Program-made: the position numbers and the translations under genes | The notes under the pieces: model-generated | What the model was told of the DNA's origin: nothing | Seen by the model: only the letters and a program-made list of their open reading frames with translations | The model's database searches: none | Part shown: positions 1 to 7,229 of the stretch, piece by piece | Numbering within the stretch: position 1 is the first letter of the stretch | Layout of the letters: each line of letters opens with the position of its first letter | Assembly (NCBI RefSeq): GCF_036226665.1 | Contig: NZ_CP109007.1 | Coordinates: forward strand, 5,952,001-6,016,000 | Source of the DNA: Streptomyces sp. NBC_00691 | GTDB taxonomy: Bacteria > Actinomycetota > Actinomycetes > Streptomycetales > Streptomycetaceae | Direction: 5' to 3' | DNA length: 64,000 nucleotides

Positions 1-403
1 CTGGGTCGGCGGCCACAGCTACGGCGCGCTCCGCCGGGCCGTCCGCCTCGGCGACGCCTGGCACCCCACCTCCGTCTCCGGCGACTGGCTGCTCGGCGTC
101 GGACTGCCCGCGCTCCGCCAGGTCGCGGAGGAACACGAGCGGCCCGTCCCCGACGTCTGCCCCCGGATCAAACTCCGCGTCACCTCCCGGCCGCTCGGCC
201 CCGGACGGCTGCTCGGCGAGGGCACCCGGGCGCAGATCGCCGACGACCTCGGACTCCTCCAGGACCTGGGCGCCCGGGCCGTCGTCCTGGACCCCACCTA
301 CCCGGGCGACCGGCGCGAGGCGGGGCGCACGGCTCGGGACCTCGACGTCCTGGAGACACTGGTCAAGGAGGTCATCGACGTGGACGCCGGCTGCGTACGA
401 TGA
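1..403 (+). CDS. Luciferase-like (LLM class) flavin/F420-dependent oxidoreductase, C-terminal part
   Basis: Only the last 133 codons are present; the reading frame begins at base 2 and the gene starts outside the window. The segment near its beginning, WVGGHSYGALRRAVRLGDAW, is the typical late motif of bacterial luciferase-like monooxygenases, where the coenzyme (FMN or F420) sits in a TIM barrel. The stop codon overlaps the start of the following LysR gene by four bases (ATGA), so the two are translationally coupled. Substrate unknown; the choice between F420 and FMN cannot be made from this fragment. Confidence 0.75.
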   Translation, partial: WVGGHSYGALRRAVRLGDAWHPTSVSGDWLLGVGLPALRQVAEEHERPVPDVCPRIKLRVTSRPLGPGRLLGEGTRAQIADDLGLLQDLGARAVVLDPTYPGDRREAGRTARDLDVLETLVKEVIDVDAGCVR

Positions 404-1536
404 CCGAACGGCGGCAGCGGGAGGGGGCGCGTGACGTGACCGATCCGGACCTGCGGAAACTGCGGGTGCTGAGGGAACTCAGCGAGCGCGGCACCGTCAG
501 CGCGGCCGCCCGGGCCCTGCACCTCACCCCCCAGGCCGTCTCCCAGCAGATCAGCGCCCTGGGACGAGAGCTGGGCGTGGCGCTCACCGAGCCCTCCGGG
601 CGCCGGCTCCGGCTCACCGGAGCGGCGCGGATCGTGCTCCGGCACGCCGACGCCGTCTTCACCCAGGTCGAGCAGATGCGCGCGGAACTCGCCGCCCACC
701 AGAGCGGCGAGCGGGGCGAGGTGGCGGTCGCCGGTTTCTCCACCACCCTCTCGGCGCTGATCCTGCCGGCCGTGGCCCGGCTGCGGGAGACCCGTCCGCT
801 GCTGCGGACCTCGCTGGCCGAGGTCGACCCGCCGGAGAGCTTCTCCCTGCTCCAGCGCGGGGAGACGGACGTCGTCATCTCCGCGGACACGACCCGGCCC
901 GCGGCGGGATCGGGCGGTTCGGCGGGATCGGCCGGCGCGGCCGGATCGGAGCCGCCGGAGCGCTCCGACGGCGAGGCCGGGCGCCTCGACGGACCGCGTG
1001 ACGGATCGTCCGGCGGCGGCCTTTCCGACAGCCGCTCCGACAGCCGCTCGGACAGCCGCTCGGACAGCCGCTCGGACAGCCGGTCCGAGGGGCGTTCCGA
1101 CGGGCGGTTCCACCGGGTCGTGCTCTGCGACGACCCCTTCGACATCGCCCTCCCCGCCGGTCACCGGCTCCTCGACAGCGAACGGCTGCTCCTCGCCGAT
1201 CTGGCCGACGAGACCTGGATCTTCGCCACCACCGGCCTCTGTCACGACATCGGCGTCGCCGCGTGTACGGCCGCCGGGTTCACCCCGCAGGCATCCCACG
1301 CCATCGGCGACTGGGACGCCACACTCGCGGCGGTGCGGCTCGGCCTCGGGGTCGCACTGGTGCCGCGCCTCGCCAAGCCGGTCCCGCGGCCCGAGGTGAC
1401 GATCCGCGCGTTCAGCGAGCGGGCGCCCTCGCGCACGGTCTTCGCGGCCGTGCGGGAAGGCAGCCAGACGTCCCCGGAGATCGCCGCCGTCCTCGACGCG
1501 CTGCGGACCGCGGCCCGGGCGGCCGTCGCCGGCTGA
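400..1536 (+). CDS. LysR-family transcriptional regulator with a Ser-Asp-Ser-Arg repeat insertion
   Basis: The protein has 378 residues, against about 300 for most LysR regulators. Residues about 16-75 form the winged helix-turn-helix (AAARALHLTPQAVSQQIS), and the effector-binding domain starts near residue 100. After the first half of that domain (around DVVISADTT, near residue 165) there is an inserted low-complexity stretch of roughly 65 residues, Gly/Ser/Ala-rich, then five perfect SDSR units and two degenerate ones at residues 209-236. The effector fold then resumes (LCDDPFDIALPAGH). GTG at 436 would give a protein 12 residues shorter that starts closer to the usual LysR N-terminus; ATG 400 is preferred for its ATGA overlap with the upstream oxidoreductase. 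It may control that upstream gene or the transporter downstream. Confidence 0.85.
   Translation: MTERRQREGARDVTDPDLRKLRVLRELSERGTVSAAARALHLTPQAVSQQISALGRELGVALTEPSGRRLRLTGAARIVLRHADAVFTQVEQMRAELAAHQSGERGEVAVAGFSTTLSALILPAVARLRETRPLLRTSLAEVDPPESFSLLQRGETDVVISADTTRPAAGSGGSAGSAGAAGSEPPERSDGEAGRLDGPRDGSSGGGLSDSRSDSRSDSRSDSRSDSRSEGRSDGRFHRVVLCDDPFDIALPAGHRLLDSERLLLADLADETWIFATTGLCHDIGVAACTAAGFTPQASHAIGDWDATLAAVRLGLGVALVPRLAKPVPRPEVTIRAFSERAPSRTVFAAVREGSQTSPEIAAVLDALRTAARAAVAG
1024..1107 (+). repeat. 12-bp tandem repeat inside the LysR gene
   Basis: Seven in-frame 12-bp units of the type tccgacagccgc / tcggacagccgc encode five SDSR, one SEGR and one SDGR. The first five are nearly identical in DNA sequence, which suggests recent slippage expansion rather than an old structural element. 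Confidence 0.9.
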
Positions 1537-1593
1537 GCGGGCACCGCCGCCGACGCGTGGCGCGGCCGCCGACCTGCGCGGACACCATTCGCC

Positions 1594-1625
1594 ACGTCTG
1601 GTGGACGGTACCGTCCACCAGACGT
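1594..1625. promoter_or_regulatory. 32-bp perfect palindrome, putative operator of the EamA gene
   Basis: The half-site ACGTCTGGTGGACGGT is followed immediately by its exact reverse complement, centred between 1609 and 1610, with no spacer loop. It lies in the LysR-EamA gap, 138 bases before the EamA start. The central TGGACGG/CCGTCCA resembles TetR-type operators. A terminator is less likely: there is no natural loop and no T tract. Confidence 0.6.
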
Positions 1626-1762
1626 TGCTGGACCCGTCCCACCGCCGGTGCGAGGCTCGACCCCGTACCGCGGAGAGCTTCGCGCGTCCCCTTCACCTCC
1701 GCACCTCTTCCTCTTCCAACTCCTTGCCGAGCCCTGTCTGCCTTCGGAGAGCGGGAACACCC

Positions 1763-2692
1763 ATGTCCAAAGCCACCTACACGCGGCTGGCCGCGCTGAG
1801 CCTCATCTGGGGCTCCGTCTTCCTGTGGATCAAGATCGCCGGGTACGGCTTCTCACCCGTGCAGATGGTGCTGATCCGGCTCGCCCTCGGGGCCGTCGTC
1901 ATCCTCGCCATCGGTTACGCCAAGGGGCTCCGGCTCCCCAAGGAGGCCGCCACCTGGGGCCATCTGACCGTCGCCGCCCTGCTCGGCAACGCCATCCCCT
2001 GGACCCTCTACGCCGAGGGGGAGATCGACGGATCGAGCAGCGTCGCCGCGGTCGTCAACGGCAGCGCCCCGATCTGGACCCTGGCCGCCGCGCTGCTGCT
2101 CGGCCAGGAGAAGCGGGTCTCCGGCTTCAAGGCCGGCGGCGTGCTGCTCGGCCTCGGCGGCACCGCGCTCATCGCCTCGCCCTGGAACTCGTCCTCGGCC
2201 GGCACCGGTTGGAGCATCCTCTGCTTCGTCCTCGGTTCCATCAGCTTCGGCGCCAGCTTCGCCTACATGGGCAAGTACCTGGTGGGCAGGGGCATTCCGC
2301 CCCTGATGCTCGCGGGCGGACAGCTCAGCGTGGCCACCGTCCTCCTGCTGGTCGCCTTCCCCTTCCTGGGGCTCCAGACCGTCACCTGGCGCACCGACTC
2401 GGTGATCTCCGTCCTCATCCTCGGCGTCGTCTGCACCGGCTTCGCCGCGCTGCTCAACTTCGAGCTGATCATCAAGGACGGTCCCACCGTGGCCTCCACG
2501 GTCACCTATCTGATGACCGCCGTGGCCGTCGTCCTGGGTGCCGTGGTGCTCGACGAGCCCCTCGGCTGGACCGTGTGGCTCGGGGCGGTCGCGGTGCTCG
2601 CGGCCACGGGACTGCTCCGGCGCAAGCCGCGCCCGGCACCCGAGCCGGCGCCCGGGACCACCCCCGTACCGACGCCAGCGGCGGCCGATTAG
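1763..2692 (+). CDS. EamA/DMT-family membrane transporter
   Basis: This 309-residue protein looks like a ten-helix drug/metabolite transporter built from two EamA repeats: strongly hydrophobic segments alternate with short charged loops, and the second repeat contains the typical FGASFAYMGKYL and TYLMTAVAVVLGAVVLDEPLG segments (given here in part). The C-terminus is a short Pro/Ala tail. ATG 1763 was chosen because the frame upstream reads through the palindromic regulatory region and lacks membrane-protein character. It probably exports a small organic compound; its place beside the biosynthetic genes suggests product or intermediate efflux, but the substrate is not shown. Confidence 0.85.
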   Translation: MSKATYTRLAALSLIWGSVFLWIKIAGYGFSPVQMVLIRLALGAVVILAIGYAKGLRLPKEAATWGHLTVAALLGNAIPWTLYAEGEIDGSSSVAAVVNGSAPIWTLAAALLLGQEKRVSGFKAGGVLLGLGGTALIASPWNSSSAGTGWSILCFVLGSISFGASFAYMGKYLVGRGIPPLMLAGGQLSVATVLLLVAFPFLGLQTVTWRTDSVISVLILGVVCTGFAALLNFELIIKDGPTVASTVTYLMTAVAVVLGAVVLDEPLGWTVWLGAVAVLAATGLLRRKPRPAPEPAPGTTPVPTPAAAD

Positions 2693-2812
2693 CCGCCCCA
2701 TTCCCTCAGGAAATGCCGGGCCGCCGCCCGCAACATTGTGTTCATTCATGGGGCGGGTGATGGGTGGTAGCGTCACGAGTGGAAACACCCGGCCCTAATG
2801 GGGGAGTCGCAC

Positions 2813-3412
2813 GTGGCTTTTGTGGTCGAACTCGTTTTCCGTGGCAATGAGACGGACCGGCTGAGTTTCGGAGAGGCGCACCGGACCTATTGGAAAAGGA
2901 TGGCCGCACGCGGCATCCTGCTCGGCGGCGGACCCTGGCGGGACGGTACCGGGGAACTCCTGGTCTGTGAGGCAAGGGACCGCGGCACCCTCTTACGGGT
3001 CCTGTACGCCGATCCGTACGCCCAGGCGCAGGTCATCGGCGAGTTACGGGTCCGTGAATGGAACGCGGTCATGGGGCACGTGGTGCTCGCCGGTCTGGAG
3101 AGGTCCACCGGTGGTGCCGGGACTCACGAGCGAATACGCGGGGGCGTCGCTGCGCCCGCCCCGCAGGCCGTCCGTGAGATGGCTCCCGTACGGGAGGAGG
3201 CCGCCGTCCGTGAGGAACTGACCGCCCACGAGCGGCGCATCGCCACGATGATGCTCGACGGCCTGACCAACAAGCAGATCGCCGAGTCGTTCACGGTCTC
3301 GACCCGGGCCGTGGAACTGCACATCACGCGGATCTACCGCAAGCTCGACATCCGCCGGCGCGCCCAGCTGGCGGCCGCCATCGACCGGTTCGAGGCGGCC
3401 CTTGCCTGCTGA
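2813..3412 (+). CDS. YCII-domain/LuxR-type HTH fusion regulator with two TTA codons
   Basis: Residues about 1-95 resemble the YCII fold: the HRTYW...GILLGGGPW...DGTG spacing keeps the conserved His and Asp positions, followed by a late ADPYAQA motif. Residues about 135-195 are a LuxR/GerE DNA-binding domain (LTAHERRIATMMLDGLTNKQ, then VSTRAVELHITRIYRKLDI). A YCII sensor joined to a LuxR output is uncommon. GTG 2813 is chosen because GGGGGAG lies six bases upstream; ATG 2798 would add five residues and overlap that ribosome site. Codons 61 (2993-2995) and 78 (3044-3046) are TTA, the rare leucine codon read by the bldA tRNA, so expression probably depends on development. It is a good candidate for the cluster-situated regulator. 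Confidence 0.82.
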   Translation: MAFVVELVFRGNETDRLSFGEAHRTYWKRMAARGILLGGGPWRDGTGELLVCEARDRGTLLRVLYADPYAQAQVIGELRVREWNAVMGHVVLAGLERSTGGAGTHERIRGGVAAPAPQAVREMAPVREEAAVREELTAHERRIATMMLDGLTNKQIAESFTVSTRAVELHITRIYRKLDIRRRAQLAAAIDRFEAALAC

Positions 3413-3552
3413 TCCCACCGCCGCGCCCGGGGGCCCGTGACCACCCGGCGCCCGCATCGGTGCCCGGTCCCGCGCCCCGTACCGGGGACGGTTCCCTTCC
3501 GGCACCCGTTCCCGTTCCTGTTCCCGTACGTATCCATTTGGGGGAGTTCGTC

Positions 3553-3972
3553 ATGCCGCTCGTCGAGATAACCGTTCCCGAGGGCACCCTGTCCGAGACC
3601 GCCGCGGAGGTCCTGCGGCAGCGGGTCGCCGACTCCGTGCTGACGGCCATGGAGCTGCCGCACACCGACTTCTTCGCCGCCGCCACCTGGGTCTACGTCC
3701 GTGAGGCCGCCAAGGGGTCCGCGGCCACGGGGGCCGGCACCGTCCCGGGCGTCCTCGTCGTGGTCACCCCCCTGGAGGGCTTCCTCACCCCCGAGCGCAA
3801 CGAGGCGCTCTCGGTCGAGGTCACCCGGCACGTCCAGGAGGTGACCTCGCCCGACACCGTCGTCTGGCTCGTCGTGAACGAGATCCCGGAGGGGAACTGG
3901 GCCGTGAACGGCGGACTGACCCGACGGGCGAAGATCGACGAATTCGTCGCCGAGGCCGCCCGGGCCGAGTGA
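3553..3972 (+). CDS. Tautomerase-superfamily protein
   Basis: The 139-residue protein begins Met-Pro, so removal of Met would expose the N-terminal proline used as catalytic base by 4-oxalocrotonate tautomerases. The late motif NEIPEGNWAVNGG matches the conserved Trp/Gly turn near the active site of this superfamily. At 139 residues it is about twice the length of 4-OT and fits the fused two-unit forms such as cis-CaaD and MSAD. A GGGGAG site lies at 3541-3546. It is followed by a strong terminator, so it ends the transcript that begins at or before the LuxR-type regulator. A role in keto-enol conversion of a cluster intermediate is inference. Confidence 0.8.
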   Translation: MPLVEITVPEGTLSETAAEVLRQRVADSVLTAMELPHTDFFAAATWVYVREAAKGSAATGAGTVPGVLVVVTPLEGFLTPERNEALSVEVTRHVQEVTSPDTVVWLVVNEIPEGNWAVNGGLTRRAKIDEFVAEAARAE

Positions 3973-4006
3973 GTTCCGCTTTCCGTTTCCGTATTCCGGA
4001 CGCCGT

Positions 4007-4046
4007 GGCGCCGCACCGTATTGACGGTGCGGCGCCGTCCTTTTTT
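4007..4046 (+). terminator. Strong Rho-independent terminator
   Basis: A perfect 13-bp GC-rich stem (4007-4019 with 4024-4036), a 4-nt loop attg, then GTCC and six T residues. It separates the regulator/tautomerase transcript from the operon starting at 4153. Confidence 0.9.
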
Positions 4047-4152
4047 GCCGGGTGATGAATCCGGCCACGGGTGCGGAATCCCGTATCGATGTGCGGTGCG
4101 TTCCGCTCGTACGGTGATGTCAATGGCACCGACGGATGGGAGTGACTCGTTC

Positions 4153-4980
4153 ATGGCTCTGCATTCGGCGCCGCGACTCGGTGTGGTGGTTCCTTCGGGA
4201 AACGCCGCGGCCGAACCCGAGATCGGCGGCCTCGTCAGCCCCGCATTCAATGTCCACACCGCACGCTTCCCGGTCCTTCCCGGAAAAGACCTCCGCGGCC
4301 GGCTTGAGAAGTACAACGACGTACTCCCCGATGTGCTGGGGAATTTCGGTGGTCTGCGTCTCGACGCGGCCGTCGTCTCCTGCACCGGCTCGCACTACCT
4401 GCTCACGCCGGACGGCGACCGGGCCCTCTGCGCGGAGCTCTCCGAGCGCGTGGGAGCCCCCGTACGGTCGGCGGCGCTCGCCATCCTCGACACGGCGCGG
4501 GCCGTCGGCGCCGAACGGCTGGTCCTCATCTCGCCGTACGAGCCCTGGCTCACCGAACTGTCGCACGCCTACTGGGAGTCGGCCGGCCTCGCCGTCGACC
4601 GGGTGGTCAAGATCCGGGCCGGTGCCCGCTTCTCCCCGTACGACGTGACCACCGACGAGCTCGTCGCGCAGGTCCGTGAGGCCGAACTGCCGGAGGACGC
4701 GACGCTGTTGTTCACCGGCACCGGCATGTTCACCTTCGACGCCCTCGCCGAGCTCGGCAAGGACAGCGGGCGCATCCTGCTCACCTCCAACCTGGCGAGC
4801 GCCTGGTGGGCCCGGGACGCTCTCGGCCTGCCCGCCCACGGCCCGGACGCGCACCCGCTGCTGCGCCGGCTCGCCGAGCGGACCGGCACGAGGACGGGCA
4901 CTCCCCGCGCCGACAGCGCCGCCGGCGCCGGACCCGAGGCTGCCGCGGCCGGTCGCGACGCCGCCGTGGCCGTGTCGTGA
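4153..4980 (+). CDS. Asp/Glu racemase-superfamily protein, maleate isomerase/AMDase-like
   Basis: This 275-residue protein begins with RLGVVVPSGNAAAEPEI, the N-terminal signature of maleate cis-trans isomerases and arylmalonate decarboxylases, and has the first active-site cysteine at C77 (SCTGSHYL). The second cysteine region reads FTGTGM (residues 187-192), with no cysteine, so the usual two-cysteine isomerase or racemase mechanism is not possible. A single-cysteine arrangement is seen in arylmalonate decarboxylase, though there it is the other cysteine that stays. Decarboxylation or proton transfer on a dicarboxylate-type intermediate is therefore inference. ATG 4153 follows GGGAG at 4138-4142; ATG 4117 and 4123 are in frame but poorer. 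The next gene overlaps it (GTGA). Confidence 0.75.
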   Translation: MALHSAPRLGVVVPSGNAAAEPEIGGLVSPAFNVHTARFPVLPGKDLRGRLEKYNDVLPDVLGNFGGLRLDAAVVSCTGSHYLLTPDGDRALCAELSERVGAPVRSAALAILDTARAVGAERLVLISPYEPWLTELSHAYWESAGLAVDRVVKIRAGARFSPYDVTTDELVAQVREAELPEDATLLFTGTGMFTFDALAELGKDSGRILLTSNLASAWWARDALGLPAHGPDAHPLLRRLAERTGTRTGTPRADSAAGAGPEAAAAGRDAAVAVS

Positions 4981-6257
4981 GCGGCGACACCGCCTCCCAC
5001 GAGCCGGTCGCCGTCGTCGGCGCGGGGCCCGTGGGGCTGACCGCCGCGCTCGTCCTCGCCCGGACCGGGGTCCGCGTGACCCTCCTGGAGTCCCGGGAGA
5101 CGCTGGCCACCGAGTCCCGCGCGTCCACCTTCCACCCCTCCACCCTCGACCTCCTCGACGAGCTCGGCGTCGCCGCCGCGCTGAGCCGCCAGGGCCGGAC
5201 GGTCGACCGTGTCCAGTGGCGCGACCTGGACGGCGTCGTCCACGCCGAGCTGGACTACTCCGTGCTCGCCGGGCACACCGGGCACCCGTACCGGCTCCAT
5301 GTCGAACAGGCCCGGCTCACCCCGCTGCTGCTCGCCGAGCTGACGGCCACCGGTCTCGCCGACGTACGGTTCGGGACCACCGTCACCGGGGCCGAACAGA
5401 CCGGCGACGGAGGCACCGGCGGCGGGAACGGCGGCGGCGGAGTGCTGCTGCGCACCGAGGACGCGGCGGGGCGGGTCACCGTCACCCGTCACCCGTACGT
5501 CCTGGCGGCCGACGGCAGCCGCAGCCGGCTCCGCGAGCTCGCCGGGCTGCCCGGAACGGCCGAGGAGTACCCGGACTACGCGCTCCGCGTGGTCACCGGG
5601 ACGCCGCTCGACGAGCTGGTCCCCGGGCTCGCCCCGCTGTCCTACATCCGTGACGCCCGGGCCTCGTTCAGCGCCCTGGGGATGCCCGACCACTGGCGGC
5701 TGATCTTCCGGATCCCGCGCGGCACGGACCGCGAGGCCGTCCTCGCGCCCGGCGCCGTACGGGCCAGGGTCGAACAGGCCCTGCCCGGAGCCGCCGGGAA
5801 GGCGGTCCGGATCGCCGACGCCCACACCTACCGGCTGGCGCGGTTCCTGCTGCCCCGCTACCGGGCCGGCCGGGTGCTGTTCGCCGGGGACGCGGCCCAT
5901 CTGACGTCCACCGCCGGCGGACTGAACATGAACTGCGGGATCCACGACGCCGTGGAGACGGGCCGGGCCCTCGCCGCCGTCCTGCGGGGCGACGCCCCGG
6001 GCGGGGCGTCGCTCGACGCGGCCCTCGACCGGCGCCGTTCCGTCGTCGAGACGGCCGTCATCCCGCGCAGCGAGGCCCGTACGGCCGGACTGGACAGCGC
6101 GGCCGAACTCCCGGCCCGGCTCGCCTCCTTGAGGCGTACCGCGGCCGACCCCCGCTCGGCCGTCGACTACCTGCTCAAGGCATCACTTCTCGACGTCGCA
6201 CCACGACCACTGAAAGGTGACGCACATGCGGATCTGGTTTCACAAGCACACCGTTGA
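4977..6257 (+). CDS. FAD-dependent class A monooxygenase
   Basis: The 426-residue protein carries all three sequence marks of aromatic hydroxylases: the dinucleotide-binding VVGAGPVGLTAAL at residues 13-25, the ADGSRSRLR motif (DG motif) near residue 178, and LFAGDAAHL with GGLNMN near 302-314 (GD motif, FAD ribityl contact). It should use NAD(P)H and O2 to hydroxylate an electron-rich ring. GTG 4977 overlaps the previous stop codon by four bases, and its own 3' end overlaps the next gene by 32 bases, so the three genes are translated as a unit. The substrate is unknown; a pyrrole or other ring formed by the HemB-like enzyme downstream is one possibility. Confidence 0.88.
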   Translation: MSGDTASHEPVAVVGAGPVGLTAALVLARTGVRVTLLESRETLATESRASTFHPSTLDLLDELGVAAALSRQGRTVDRVQWRDLDGVVHAELDYSVLAGHTGHPYRLHVEQARLTPLLLAELTATGLADVRFGTTVTGAEQTGDGGTGGGNGGGGVLLRTEDAAGRVTVTRHPYVLAADGSRSRLRELAGLPGTAEEYPDYALRVVTGTPLDELVPGLAPLSYIRDARASFSALGMPDHWRLIFRIPRGTDREAVLAPGAVRARVEQALPGAAGKAVRIADAHTYRLARFLLPRYRAGRVLFAGDAAHLTSTAGGLNMNCGIHDAVETGRALAAVLRGDAPGGASLDAALDRRRSVVETAVIPRSEARTAGLDSAAELPARLASLRRTAADPRSAVDYLLKASLLDVAPRPLKGDAHADLVSQAHR

Positions 6258-7026
6258 GGGACGCCTGCCGCTGCTCGACGAGTGGTATCGCACGCACCTG
6301 GACGCGATCGCCGCGCCCGGCACCACCATCGACATCAAGACCCTCCCCGCGGACACCTACCCCGACGCCACTCCGTTCGGACTCGTCGGCCACCACTCCG
6401 CCCAGGTGCTCTTCAGCCGGCACTTCTCCGAGTCCGCGCTCGTCGCGGAGCGGGAGGGCTACGACGCCTGGGTGATCGCCGCCGGCCAGGACCCCGGCCT
6501 GCGCGACGCCCGCCACCTCGCCTCCATACCGACCCTCGGCTACGGAGAGACGGCCTTCTTCCTCTCGGCGCTCACCGGGCAGCGCTTCGGCGTCCTCGGC
6601 TTCATGCCGCCCCTGGAGGAGCCCATCCGGGCCAACATCCGGCAGTACCGCCTGGAGTCCTCGCTCAGCTCGTACGAGGTCGTCCCCGGCGGCTGGGACT
6701 CCGTACACCGTTCCCTGGAAGGGGACTTCGACCAGTTCGTCGAGGTGTACTCGGCGGCCGCCGAGCGGGCCGCGCGGGCCGGCGCCGAGGTCATCATCCC
6801 CGCCGAGGGCATCCCCAACGAGATCCTCTGGCACCTCGGCATCCACGAGCTGCACGGCCTGCCCGTCGTCGACCCGGCCGGGCTCGCGGTCAAGCTCGCC
6901 GAAACCCTCGTCCAGCTCGGTGAGTTGAAGCTCTTCCAGCGCAGTGGGCACGGCTACTGGTTCAGCCGCCCGGACGAGCCCGTCGCCAAGCACCTGGAGC
7001 AGGTGTTCCTCGGCGAGGCGCTCTAG
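6226..7026 (+). CDS. Asp/Glu/hydantoin racemase-fold protein without cysteines
   Basis: At 266 residues it fits the family in length. DPGLRDARHLASIPTLGYGE and NEILWHLGIHELHGLPVVD match conserved surroundings of the two active-site loops, but the positions that normally carry the catalytic cysteines read AAGQDPG and IPAEG. No cysteine occurs anywhere in the protein, so classical two-cysteine racemisation cannot operate; it may be a lyase, isomerase or binding protein. ATG 6226 follows AAAGG at 6213-6217; an in-frame GTG at 6217 would bury that site. It lies inside the end of the monooxygenase gene and belongs to the same operon. Confidence 0.75.
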   Translation: MRIWFHKHTVEGRLPLLDEWYRTHLDAIAAPGTTIDIKTLPADTYPDATPFGLVGHHSAQVLFSRHFSESALVAEREGYDAWVIAAGQDPGLRDARHLASIPTLGYGETAFFLSALTGQRFGVLGFMPPLEEPIRANIRQYRLESSLSSYEVVPGGWDSVHRSLEGDFDQFVEVYSAAAERAARAGAEVIIPAEGIPNEILWHLGIHELHGLPVVDPAGLAVKLAETLVQLGELKLFQRSGHGYWFSRPDEPVAKHLEQVFLGEAL

Positions 7027-7034
7027 GAGATGCC

Positions 7035-7229
7035 GTGTACGCCGCCTCGCGCGCCCTCCTCACCCCGCACGTCCGCCCGTCCGTCCGCATCGGCCCGCCC
7101 TACCACCTCGCGCCGTCCGCGTACGTCGCCCGGTCTCCGCACCGGGCCCGGTCCGCGCACCGCTCCCCGTCTCCGTACAGCGCCGCCTCTCCGCACGCCG
7201 CCACGCCCTCGAAGGAGTCACGCTCATGA
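7035..7229 (+). CDS. Possible small gene (64 codons) coupled to the hemB paralogue
   Basis: A short frame starts at GTG 7035, with AGGAGA at 7025-7030, and ends in a TGA that overlaps the hemB ATG as ATGA, like several other junctions in this operon. Its third codon positions are nearly all G or C, clearly more so than in the competing frame that starts at 7030. The peptide is rich in Ser, Pro, Arg, Ala and His, has no Cys or Asp, and shows loose repeats such as RSPHRARSAHRSPSPYS. It fills an otherwise unexplained 199-base gap. No family is recognised. It could be a real small protein or a non-coding spacer with chance bias. Confidence 0.4.
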   Translation: MYAASRALLTPHVRPSVRIGPPYHLAPSAYVARSPHRARSAHRSPSPYSAASPHAATPSKESRS

